Source: a bacterium
GTDB lineage: Bacteria > Spirochaetota > Spirochaetia > Treponematales > Rectinemataceae
DNA length: 5,944 nt
NCBI GenBank assembly: GCA_021813065.1
Contig: JAKALZ010000130.1
Span: 1 to 5,944 of the forward strand
Direction: 5' to 3'
Below are positions 1-5,712 of this stretch, one piece after another (the first letter of the stretch is position 1; each line of letters opens with the position of its first letter). The position numbers and the translations under genes were made by a program. The notes under the pieces are model-generated. The model had not been told where the DNA came from, did not search any database, and worked only from the letters and a program-made list of their open reading frames with translations.

Positions 1-224
1 CACCGATGCTGCAAACCTTGGGCCTCGACCCAGCGCTCACGACAATCGCGATCGGCGCCGGTTCCATGGTGGTGTCGCACGCGAACGATTCATACTTCTG
101 GGTTGTCTCTCAGTTCTCCGGTATGCCAGTGAACATCGCTTACAAAGCGTACACATCCGCAACCGCGGTCGAAGGCGTTGTCGCATTCATCGCGGTCCTC
201 ATATTGTCCATGTTTGTACATTGA
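1..224 (+). CDS. GntP-family gluconate/organic-acid:H+ symporter, 3' end only
   Basis: This is the last 74 or so residues of an inner-membrane permease whose 5' end lies outside the window. The reading frame is open from the left edge through an internal Met at position 6 to the TGA at 222-224. The segment IGAGSMVVSHANDSYFW followed by a short loop and a terminal hydrophobic helix (AVEGVVAFIAVLILSMFV) closely resembles the C-terminus of the GntP family, where IGAGS...SHVNDxxFW is a conserved signature. Family members are about 440-450 residues with many membrane helices and import gluconate, D-serine, fructuronate or related acids with protons. The substrate cannot be read from this tail. The glycerate kinase two genes downstream makes glycerate or a sugar acid degraded to glycerate a reasonable inference. 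It is followed after 17 bp by the TPR gene, so it is probably in the same operon. Confidence 0.88.
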   Translation, partial: PMLQTLGLDPALTTIAIGAGSMVVSHANDSYFWVVSQFSGMPVNIAYKAYTSATAVEGVVAFIAVLILSMFVH

Positions 225-241
225 TGTAGTCTTTGAGGCTG

Positions 242-922
242 ATGAACAAGCTTTACGCGACACTGAGCGAGCGATTCGGTCTCAATGCCTATATCGCGGG
301 TGACTATGCAAAAGCGGAAAAGTGGTTTCGAAAACTGGAACTCTCTGAACCCAACTCGATCCGCGTGCTACGGAATCTCGGGGTCATACTTCTCGCCCAG
401 GGCAAGCCTGAAGAGGCCGAGCGGTATCTGATCAAAGAAGAAAAATTGTACGGTGCGTCCTTCTACCGGCACTCAGCGCTGGCGGATCTCGCCTACGCGA
501 TCGGAAAGCGCAAGGAAGCGGCCCGCCGCTACAAACTCGCGCTCAAGGAGCCCGAGTGCGCGGAAGGCGGAAAAGCCTTTCATATGAGAGACCTTATGGA
601 AGCCCGCATCGACATCTGCGAAGACGAGAAAAAATTCGCCGGAACGAGAAGGGCTATGGAGCGTTTCAGGGAGTCTGAGGCTCTAAGAGAAGCGGGGTCC
701 TATCGCGAGGCTATCGAGGCTTTTAAAGAATCTTTCGCGCTCGACGAGACGAATTGGCCCGCGCTCAACAATGCGGCCTCGATCTACATGAACACGCTCA
801 AACAGCCGCGCGACGCCGAACCGCTCTTCGCTCGCGCCTTTGAACTCTCAAGGAGCATCCAGGTCGCTCGCAATCTCGATCTCTGCAGACAGGCCCTGAG
901 CCGTGATCAAAAAAAGAAATGA
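242..922 (+). CDS. Cytoplasmic tetratricopeptide-repeat (TPR) protein
   Basis: A 226-residue helical-repeat protein with no signal peptide or membrane segment. TPR-like helix pairs can be seen at about residues 7-40 (YIAGDYAKAEKWFRKLELSEPN), 41-70 (LRNLGVILLAQGKPEEAERYL), 75-105 (ALADLAYAIGKRKEAARRYKLAL), 136-168 (LREAGSYREAIEAFKESFALD) and 170-203 (WPALNNAASIYMN, then DAEPLFARAFELS). The A-G-Y-A and E-A-x-x-x-F/Y/L positions fit the TPR pattern. The tail is basic (RDQKKK). TPR proteins are scaffolds for protein-protein contacts, so no enzyme role is expected and the partner is unknown. I chose ATG 242; TTG 233 in the same frame has no ribosome site, whereas GAGG at 235-238 sits 3 bp before ATG 242, closer than usual. 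The gene lies 17 bp after the permease, and its stop overlaps the ribosome site of the kinase gene, indicating coupled translation. Confidence 0.85.
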   Translation: MNKLYATLSERFGLNAYIAGDYAKAEKWFRKLELSEPNSIRVLRNLGVILLAQGKPEEAERYLIKEEKLYGASFYRHSALADLAYAIGKRKEAARRYKLALKEPECAEGGKAFHMRDLMEARIDICEDEKKFAGTRRAMERFRESEALREAGSYREAIEAFKESFALDETNWPALNNAASIYMNTLKQPRDAEPLFARAFELSRSIQVARNLDLCRQALSRDQKKK

Positions 923-925
923 GGA
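920..925 (+). promoter_or_regulatory. Ribosome binding site deciding the glycerate kinase start
   Basis: TGAGGA overlaps the TGA stop of the TPR gene and lies 7 bp before ATG 933. This favours ATG 933 over the in-frame GTG at 903, which would lie inside the TPR gene and add a charged, unconserved ten-residue leader. The overlap of stop and ribosome site suggests translational coupling between the two genes. Confidence 0.7.
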
Positions 926-932
926 TGAAGGA

Positions 933-2363
933 ATGACCAACCGCCCGAACTCCACTCTTCGCAAAGACGCTGAAGCGATTTTTCGCGCTGCGGTCGATCG
1001 CGTTATGCCCGAACGCCTCTTTTCGTACTGTGTGTCGCTCGAAGATTCGATTCTTCGCGTGTCTGATGGTGAATCGGAAAAAAAATACGACCTCGCAGGG
1101 TTTGACAAGGTCGCTATCGCAGCCTTCGGAAAGGCATCGCTGCCCATGGCGGCCAGCATCGTATCGCTGCTCGGTGAGCGCGTAACCCGAGGCATTGTGG
1201 TCGTCAAAGCGCCCGAAGACGGCCGCCCGCTCCACCTCGCTCCCGCGTACCGCGACCTCTTCAGCGCGCGCTCCATCCGCGTCAGAGCAGCGGGCCATCC
1301 CGTTCCAGATCAACGCTCTGTCGCTGCGGGCAAAGAGATGCTCGAACTTGCGGCTCAAGTGCGCACCTGGGAATCTGAAGGCCAAAAAACCTTCGTCTGC
1401 GTTCTCATCTCGGGAGGGGGCAGCGCGCTGCTCTCCGCCCCAGCCGAGGAGCTGACCCTCGACGACAAGGCTGCCGTTACCAAGCTCCTCCTCGGCTGCG
1501 GCGCGACTATCCACGAGATCAACACTGTGCGCAAACACCTCTCGGATATCAAAGGCGGGCTCCTCGCGCGCGCCTTCGCTCCGGCTGAGACACTCGCGCT
1601 GGTACTCTCCGATGTCATGGGCGACGACCTCGATGTGATTGCCTCTGGGCCGACAGTACCCGATACGAGCACGTGGAGGGACGTGGCTGCCATCTTTGAG
1701 CGATTTAAACTCATGGAGAAGCTTCCAGAGGCGGCGGTGTGCGCGCTGCGCGGCGGGCTCGCTGGAGAGCGTCCTGAGACACCTAAGCCAGGCGACGCGC
1801 TCTTCGCGTCCTGCGCGACGATGCTTGTGGGAACTAACTTCCAAGCGATCCAGGAAGCGGAGCGGAAGGGTAGAGAGCTCGGTTATTCAACATTCGTTTT
1901 AGGGACGCGGCTCTCTGGCGAAGCGCGCGAAATTGGCAAGCTCTTTTCAGGATTTTTGCAAGATATTATAATACATGCAATTCCTGCCAAGGCTCCGGTA
2001 TGTGTCATCGCGGGTGGGGAGACGACCGTGACGCTCAGAGGGAAGGGGTTGGGCGGCAGAAATCAGGAAATGGCGCTCTCTGTGCTCAACGAGTTCGAGC
2101 ATTTTCCAGTCGCGCTCCGGAATGATCTGCGCCGCGCTGTGTTTCTTTCAGCGGGCACAGATGGCAACGATGGTCCAACCGACGCGGCGGGAGCGTTCGC
2201 GGACGCTGAGGCTCTAGCGCGAGCGCGCGAGCTCGGTCTGAGCGAGGCCTTGTTTTTGGCCGAGAACGACTCGTACCACTTCTTTGACAAGACCGGAGCG
2301 CTCCTACGCACTGGTCCGACAGGCACGAACGTGTGCGACATTCAGTTGCTCCTCGTGCGTTAA
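933..2363 (+). CDS. gckA: Glycerate 2-kinase (DUF4147/MOFRL family)
   Basis: A 476-residue cytoplasmic enzyme, full length for the family, predicted to transfer phosphate from ATP to D-glycerate to give 2-phosphoglycerate, which enters lower glycolysis. The N-terminal DUF4147 (GckA/TtuD) domain spans about residues 12-250, with AFGKA (conserved Lys67), the glycine-rich nucleotide loop SGGGSAL (160-166), NTVRKHLSDIKGG (197-209) and SDVMGDDLDVIASGPT (226-241). The C-terminal MOFRL domain covers about 355-470 with GGETTV (361-366), GLGGRNQEMAL (372-382, Arg376 likely catalytic), TDGNDGPTDAAG (409-420) and GPTGTNVCDI (461-470). No key motif is missing. Older annotations call such proteins hydroxypyruvate reductase (TtuD); the sequence shows a kinase family, not a reductase fold. 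It sits between a TPR gene and a NYN-LOTUS gene in the operon led by a GntP permease, which fits uptake followed by phosphorylation of a sugar acid. The exact product (2- rather than 3-phosphoglycerate) rests on family knowledge. Confidence 0.95.
   Translation: MTNRPNSTLRKDAEAIFRAAVDRVMPERLFSYCVSLEDSILRVSDGESEKKYDLAGFDKVAIAAFGKASLPMAASIVSLLGERVTRGIVVVKAPEDGRPLHLAPAYRDLFSARSIRVRAAGHPVPDQRSVAAGKEMLELAAQVRTWESEGQKTFVCVLISGGGSALLSAPAEELTLDDKAAVTKLLLGCGATIHEINTVRKHLSDIKGGLLARAFAPAETLALVLSDVMGDDLDVIASGPTVPDTSTWRDVAAIFERFKLMEKLPEAAVCALRGGLAGERPETPKPGDALFASCATMLVGTNFQAIQEAERKGRELGYSTFVLGTRLSGEAREIGKLFSGFLQDIIIHAIPAKAPVCVIAGGETTVTLRGKGLGGRNQEMALSVLNEFEHFPVALRNDLRRAVFLSAGTDGNDGPTDAAGAFADAEALARARELGLSEALFLAENDSYHFFDKTGALLRTGPTGTNVCDIQLLLVR
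1944..1972 (+). promoter_or_regulatory. Candidate intragenic sigma-70-like promoter within the glycerate kinase gene
   Basis: A perfect TATAAT (1967-1972) lies 17 bp after TTTTCA (1944-1949), which matches TTGACA at four of six positions. It is in a conspicuous AT-rich island (about 1942-1984) inside an otherwise GC-rich gene. The island encodes residues around 343-350 and uses two consecutive ATA isoleucine codons, unlike the gene's usual ATC/ATT. A transcript starting near 1979 would cover the MOFRL-coding end and the NYN-LOTUS gene at 2384, giving that gene separate expression. Activity is inferred; the box could be a compositional accident. Confidence 0.35.
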
Positions 2364-2371
2364 CTTCTTTT

Positions 2372-2377
2372 AGGAGA
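2372..2377 (+). promoter_or_regulatory. Strong ribosome binding site of the NYN-LOTUS gene
   Basis: AGGAGA lies 6 bp before ATG 2384 in the 20-bp gap after the kinase stop. It fixes the start and is the strongest Shine-Dalgarno in the operon, suggesting the NYN gene is well translated. Confidence 0.75.
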
Positions 2378-2383
2378 TTTTGA

Positions 2384-3166
2384 ATGAAATCAGATGCGCA
2401 ACAAAAACTTGCGGTTCTCGTTGATGCTGACAATACCCAGCCATCGATTATCGATGGCCTTTTGGCTGAAATCGCGAAGTACGGTATCGCGAGCGTAAAG
2501 CGAATCTACGGCGACTGGACGAATCCCAATCTGCGTGGCTGGAAAGAGCGACTCCTCGAGTACGCCATACAGCCAGTTCAGCAATTCGCATACACCACAG
2601 GAAAGAATTCGACCGACAGCGCGATGATCATCGATGCGATGGACCTGCTCTACACCGAGAATCTCGATGGTTTCTGCATTGTCTCGAGCGACTCCGACTT
2701 TACGCGGTTGGCTGCCCGTCTCCGTGAGGATGGCAAGCTTGTCCTCGGGTTTGGGCAACGCAAAACCCCAAAACCCTTCCTCGCGGCCTGCGATAAATTC
2801 ATCTATACCGAGATTCTTCAAGCGAATGTCGCGGAGTCCGATGAAGAACGAGAGAGTCCCCCCGATAGGGACTCGAGCCGCGTGGTTGCGGCGCCTTCCG
2901 ATATCAAGAACGACAAGAAGCTCAAAACGCTCCTTCTCAGCGCCGCCGAAGAGGCTGCCGATGAGTTCGGATGGTCATATCTTGGAGAGGTTGGCACCTA
3001 TATCGCCAATCGTCTTCCCGAGTTCGATCCCCGCAACTACGGTTTCAGAAAGCTCGGCGAACTCATCAAGGCGGTCAACCTTTTCGAGATCGATGAGCGC
3101 ACGAACCCAATGGTGCCGGGCAAGCAGGTATACCTCCGAATCAAACACCGGAATCGCGGCAACTAA
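2384..3166 (+). CDS. NYN-domain (LabA/DUF88-like) predicted RNase with C-terminal OST-HTH/LOTUS domain
   Basis: A 260-residue soluble protein. Residues about 8-145 form a PIN-like NYN domain: LAVLVDADN (9-17) carries the metal-binding Asp14 and Asp16, KNSTDSAMIIDAMDLLY (74-90) carries Asp78 and Asp85, and CIVSSDSDFTRLAARLRE (98-115) carries Asp103 and Asp105, so the acidic metal cluster typical of NYN nucleases is complete. A Glu/Asp/Ser/Pro-rich linker (about 146-172) leads to a winged-helix OST-HTH/LOTUS domain (about 177-255), with the characteristic WSYLGEVGTYIANRLPEFDPRNYGFRKLGELI pattern (described here in pieces: WSYLGEVG at 197-204, FDPRNYGFRKL from about 214-224). In this family NYN acts as a metal-dependent RNase and LOTUS binds RNA; the target here is unknown. 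It is last in the operon, 20 bp after the glycerate kinase. No link to glycerate metabolism is evident from the protein itself. Confidence 0.88.
   Translation: MKSDAQQKLAVLVDADNTQPSIIDGLLAEIAKYGIASVKRIYGDWTNPNLRGWKERLLEYAIQPVQQFAYTTGKNSTDSAMIIDAMDLLYTENLDGFCIVSSDSDFTRLAARLREDGKLVLGFGQRKTPKPFLAACDKFIYTEILQANVAESDEERESPPDRDSSRVVAAPSDIKNDKKLKTLLLSAAEEAADEFGWSYLGEVGTYIANRLPEFDPRNYGFRKLGELIKAVNLFEIDERTNPMVPGKQVYLRIKHRNRGN
2440..2458 (+). repeat. 19-bp near-perfect palindrome near the start of the NYN gene
   Basis: Arms GCCATCGAT (2440-2448) and ATCGATGGC (2450-2458) are perfect reverse complements around a single T. As RNA this would fold as a 7-bp stem with a 5-nt loop, followed by C and then TTTT (2460-2463). 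It lies 56 bp into the coding sequence, over the codons for about PSIIDG. It could be an operator-like palindrome, a weak attenuator-like hairpin, or simply codon chance. Confidence 0.5.
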
Positions 3167-3181
3167 ATCCTTTGCAGAGAA

Positions 3182-4021
3182 CTAGAACCCAAGAATTCTC
3201 TCCCTATTACGTTCGCCGATGTTGTTAAGGAGAGCGAGCGTGGCGCTTACGCTGCCTTGATCAAGGGCTGCGCTCCGTGAATCAGTGTTCCTGCTGCTCG
3301 AGTCTACGCGCATGCCCGCGAAGGCGTTTTCTCTCGCAGCCTCTTCTCTTTGCGCGGCGGCAAATTCGATCGCGAACTGATTCATCGAAAAGTGTCTGAA
3401 GAGCAGAATATTCGCGCGCGTATCGGGCTTCGAGCTCGACGCGAGCGCGCGAAGCTCCTCAGCCCAGACATGAAATATGCCCCGACTCCGCAATTCGCCG
3501 ATTCCCGACACCCAGAGCGGGCATTCAAGACACTCCGAAAGTTCAATCGCGAATCGAGCCATAGCTCTTTGGCTCTGCTCCAGCAGCGATACGAGTTCGT
3601 CGCGCCTGTTTCCCGCAAGCCTAGTCAAGATGCGCAGCTCAGCGGTCTTAGGTGTGTGAATGGGGGTCTTGTTGATGATGATTGTCGCGCTTCTGAAATC
3701 CAAGTCGAGGTTCCTGCGAAACCATGAGACCGCCAGCTTCCCGGATTGACCGACGAGGTAGCGGTGGTTCTTCAGCTTTTGCTCCTGGAGCCCAGGGTTA
3801 TCTGCCACCACGATAAAGCGTGGGTCGCTCCCGGGGTTCACCTCATCGAGCGCGAGGTTGTAGACGATTGACGACTCGAGATCCTCCTGGCAGTAGCCCC
3901 TCTCGCGATAGAGCGCACGCTGAATATCGAGAAGCCACGTGCTCTCATCGAGCATCGAGTCGATGCTGTGCCTCATTTCGCCGCGAATTTCGACAAATCG
4001 GGCATATTGACCTGCTGTCAT
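3182..4021 (-). CDS. Divergent uracil-DNA-glycosylase-superfamily-like protein
   Basis: A 279-residue soluble protein, tentatively placed in the UDG fold by ordered motifs. FIVVADNPGLQE (69-80) resembles motif 1, with Asn75-Pro-Gly-Leu recalling the MUG/TDG form (INPGL) and the Gly/Glu spacing recalling family 4. YLVGQSGKL (88-96) matches the family 4/5 FVGxAGxxL segment, IIINKTPIHTPKTAE (114-128) matches the TNVVKCRPPxNRxPTxxE region, and LFRHFSMNQF (207-216) sits where the HPS motif 2 loop is expected. A Phe replaces the usual Pro in HFS. Only three cysteines are present (44, 164, 167; CLEC), too few for the four-Cys iron-sulfur site of family 4. The charged N-terminus (1-60) and the tail after 220 are not recognised. 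ATG 4021 is chosen because AAAGGA (4033-4028) lies 6 bp upstream; TTG 4036 would remove that spacing. Predicted role is base excision or nucleic-acid binding; catalysis is unproven. The 3' end converges on the NYN gene with a 15-bp gap. Confidence 0.6.
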   Translation of the reverse strand: MTAGQYARFVEIRGEMRHSIDSMLDESTWLLDIQRALYRERGYCQEDLESSIVYNLALDEVNPGSDPRFIVVADNPGLQEQKLKNHRYLVGQSGKLAVSWFRRNLDLDFRSATIIINKTPIHTPKTAELRILTRLAGNRRDELVSLLEQSQRAMARFAIELSECLECPLWVSGIGELRSRGIFHVWAEELRALASSSKPDTRANILLFRHFSMNQFAIEFAAAQREEAARENAFAGMRVDSSSRNTDSRSAALDQGSVSATLALLNNIGERNRERILGF

Positions 4022-4027
4022 GGAAGA

Positions 4028-4033
4028 TCCTTT
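4028..4033 (-). promoter_or_regulatory. Ribosome binding site of the UDG-like gene
   Basis: On the minus strand AAAGGA is 6 bp before ATG 4021. It fixes this start against the longer TTG 4036 reading, which would overlap the Shine-Dalgarno itself. Confidence 0.7.
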
Positions 4034-4060
4034 CAAAAAATGGCGGAATCGTGGTATGGT
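4032..4060 (+). promoter_or_regulatory. Candidate promoter of the M15 lipoprotein gene, possibly leaderless
   Basis: TTCAAA (4032-4037, four of six to TTGACA), a 17-bp spacer and TATGGT (4055-4060, four of six to TATAAT) are followed after 6 bp by ATG 4067. The usual 6-8 bp from -10 to transcript start would place the start at the ATG itself, consistent with the absence of a Shine-Dalgarno there. Inferred from spacing only. Confidence 0.3.
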
Positions 4061-4063
4061 TCC

Positions 4064-4091
4064 ATTATGCGAGCTTCATCGCGCTTTGCAA
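4064..4091 (-). promoter_or_regulatory. Candidate promoter of the UDG-like gene, overlapping the lipoprotein start codon
   Basis: Minus-strand TTGCAA (4091-4086) and CATAAT (4069-4064, five of six) are separated by 16 bp. Transcription would start near 4057 and give a leader of about 35 nt carrying the AAAGGA ribosome site. The -10 box covers the ATG of the divergent lipoprotein gene, so the two promoters would interleave. Prediction only. Confidence 0.35.
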
Positions 4092-4882
4092 CTATTGCCT
4101 TCGTTCTCTTCGCGTTTTTTGCCGCGACATCGTGTTCAGCGGATAAAAAAGATCCTCTCGCGACGCTCCCCGAGGATATCCAATCGCGGGTCAAGTCGGG
4201 AATCGCCGCGCTGCGGCTCAGCGACGCGGACAGAGCGAGCATTGTGGAGGGAATAAGCAAGAATGCCGCCGCCTTCGCCGTGCTCTTCAGAGAAGCGCTC
4301 GATGTGATGAAGAACGACCCCTATCTCCTTCGCCGCGTTGACAAAACGGCAGCGCTCCCCTCGAATTACGTGCCCGCGGATCTTGTTTCGCTGGATGGGA
4401 AGTATCCCTTTGCGACTTCGAAGAAGAATATGCAGCTCCGCGCCCCCGCGAAAGACGCGCTCATCCGGATGGCTGAGGCAGCCCGAGCCGAAGGCATCAC
4501 TCTTGTCGTATCGTCAACGTACAGGTCCTACGCGTATCAGAAGAGTGTCTTTGAGAGGAATGTGAAGGAAATGGGAAAGGCCGAGGCGGAGCGCGTTTCG
4601 GCGCCGCCCGGAATGTCGCAGCACCAGCTGGGCACGGTGATCGATTTTGGATCGATCACCGACGAATTCGCCGCCACCGCACAGAGCCGCTGGCTCAGCT
4701 CGAACGCGGGCAAATTCGGATTTTCGCTCTCTTTTCCGAAAGGAATGGAACCGGTCCCGGGCTATAAGTGGGAGAGTTGGCACTACCGCTATATATCTCA
4801 GCCAGCCGCTGAGCTTCAAAATCGCTTTTTTCTCGGCACGCAGCAGTATCTTATCGAATTTCTGTCGGGGCTTCCGCGCTGA
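4067..4882 (+). CDS. VanY-type (peptidase M15B) D-Ala-D-Ala carboxypeptidase-like lipoprotein
   Basis: A 271-residue exported enzyme. The N-terminus (basic MRASSR, hydrophobic core ATIAFVLFAFFAA, then TSC) is a lipoprotein signal peptide with Cys23 as the lipidated residue; the lipobox AATSC is loose, lacking the usual Leu at -3. A helical segment (about 31-100) precedes the catalytic M15B domain (about 120-245). Visible zinc ligands are His186 and Asp193 in SQHQLGTVIDF and His239 in ESWHYRY, with Glu236 the likely general base; TYRSYAYQ (151-158) is the substrate-binding Arg region. All key residues are intact. The family trims the terminal D-Ala from peptidoglycan stem peptides, so a membrane-anchored envelope role is expected. 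ATG 4067 is chosen because it starts the signal peptide directly; ATG 4040 and 3968 would add an unlikely leader and overlap the divergent gene. No Shine-Dalgarno is evident. Its last 32 bp overlap the convergent HAD gene. Confidence 0.9.
   Translation: MRASSRFATIAFVLFAFFAATSCSADKKDPLATLPEDIQSRVKSGIAALRLSDADRASIVEGISKNAAAFAVLFREALDVMKNDPYLLRRVDKTAALPSNYVPADLVSLDGKYPFATSKKNMQLRAPAKDALIRMAEAARAEGITLVVSSTYRSYAYQKSVFERNVKEMGKAEAERVSAPPGMSQHQLGTVIDFGSITDEFAATAQSRWLSSNAGKFGFSLSFPKGMEPVPGYKWESWHYRYISQPAAELQNRFFLGTQQYLIEFLSGLPR
4635..4661 (+). repeat. Perfect 11-bp inverted repeat with 5-nt loop inside the M15 peptidase gene
   Basis: CGGTGATCGAT (4635-4645) and ATCGATCACCG (4651-4661) are exact reverse complements around TTTGG. 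The hairpin covers the codons for TVIDFGSIT, including the zinc ligand Asp193. No T-run follows on either strand, so it is not an intrinsic terminator. An exact stem this long with a short loop is uncommon by chance in a 6-kb window. Confidence 0.6.
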
Positions 4883-5705
4883 ACACAAGGCGCGAGAGAA
4901 TATCGGCCACAGCATCCTCTTCATTTGTCTTTGAAGAGACAAAGCGCGCCGCCGCGCGAATTTCTTCCGCCGCGTTGGCGGGAGCGCACCCCCAACCGGC
5001 ACGCTTGAGCATCTCGAGATCGTTCCTCGCGTCCCCAATCGCGAGCACTGAATCCATGGTGAGGTGGAGACGCGCGGTCAGACGTTCGAGCGCGGCTCCT
5101 TTGCTAGCTCCCTTCGGAAGCACCTCGAGAAAATAGGGTTTGGAAGTGACAATCTCGGCTTGGTCGCTGATGCGTGCGATCAACTCGCGATAGATCGACT
5201 CGATCTGAGCTGGTTCTCCGCCGATAACAATCTTCGTCTGGTCTTTGTTCACCACCTCGTCGAGATCGTGGATCACTTCGAGGGGGAGGCTGGAGAGCTG
5301 ATGGTCGATGAGCGCCCACTTATTGATGCGGCTGCAGTAGATTTTTCCATCGATATAGAGTTGCCAGAAGTAACCTTTTCGCTCAAAATCCTCCACAAGA
5401 TTCCTGCAGAACGCGGCTGGCAGGGCTAGATCTTCGAGAAGAGCGCCGGTGCTGGCTTGGATGAGTTGCGCACCATTTGAACCGACAAGGAAGTCTCCTC
5501 GCCGGTGAATGAAGAGCTCTTCCGCGTAGCGGCGCATCGAGTTGTAGTTGCGTCCTGACGCGAGGACGATGTGGATACCCATATTTTCGGCGCGCTGCAG
5601 GGCATGTTTATTCTCTTCCGATATGCTGAGATCGGCGCGAAGGAGCGTGTCGTCGAGATCGAGCGCGATGAGTTTGATGCGCGCAGAGTGGGAATGAGTG
5701 GTCAT
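4851..5705 (-). CDS. Cof-type HAD-IIB family phosphatase
   Basis: A 284-residue cytoplasmic phosphatase of the Cof/YidA/YbiV type, the usual family length. HAD motif I is LIALDLDDTLL (12-22) with nucleophile Asp16 and acid/base Asp18. Motif II is ASGR (49-52), motif III Lys is in PKGASKGAAL (Lys192), and motif IV is IGDARNDLEML (213-223) with Asp215 and Asp219. Between them (about 84-185) lies the C2B cap domain that sets the substrate. The family dephosphorylates sugar phosphates and cofactors such as FMN or PLP; the substrate cannot be read here. The frame stays open upstream to 5894, but that extension is Arg-rich, unconserved in look and derives from a GC-rich spacer. I chose ATG 5705, which puts motif I near the N-terminus as is normal; ATG 5714 is the alternative. 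No good Shine-Dalgarno is present. The gene ends inside the 3' end of the M15 gene. Confidence 0.93.
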   Translation of the reverse strand: MTTHSHSARIKLIALDLDDTLLRADLSISEENKHALQRAENMGIHIVLASGRNYNSMRRYAEELFIHRRGDFLVGSNGAQLIQASTGALLEDLALPAAFCRNLVEDFERKGYFWQLYIDGKIYCSRINKWALIDHQLSSLPLEVIHDLDEVVNKDQTKIVIGGEPAQIESIYRELIARISDQAEIVTSKPYFLEVLPKGASKGAALERLTARLHLTMDSVLAIGDARNDLEMLKRAGWGCAPANAAEEIRAAARFVSSKTNEEDAVADILSRLVFSAEAPTEIR

Positions 5706-5712
5706 GCCGCTC

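Noticed and set aside
798..1844. Long minus-strand open frame opposite the glycerate kinase gene
   Set aside because: It is antisense to well-conserved kinase motifs, rich in Arg and low-complexity sequence, and shows no domain. It is a shadow of GC-biased codon use.
2854..2874. GAGTCCC / GGGACTC hairpin in the NYN-LOTUS linker codons
   Set aside because: A 7-bp stem with a 7-nt loop is expected several times by chance in a window of this size.
3176..3201. Possible bidirectional terminator between the NYN and UDG-like genes (AGAGAA ... TTCTCT)
   Set aside because: The stem is only 6 bp, AT-rich, with a 14-nt loop and no T-run on either side, too weak to call.
3350..3727. Plus-strand open frame opposite the UDG-like gene
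   Set aside because: It has no ribosome site or recognisable domain, and the minus-strand frame carries ordered motifs and a good Shine-Dalgarno.
4875..4894. CGCGC / GCGCG stem at the M15 stop codon as a terminator
   Set aside because: Only 5 bp with a 10-nt loop and no T-run, so it does not resemble an intrinsic terminator.
5192..5522. Small palindromes in the HAD gene (AGATCGA-C-TCGATCT at 5192-5206; GAAGAGCTCTTC at 5511-5522)
   Set aside because: Their lengths are near chance expectation and they have no positional link to a start, stop or spacer.
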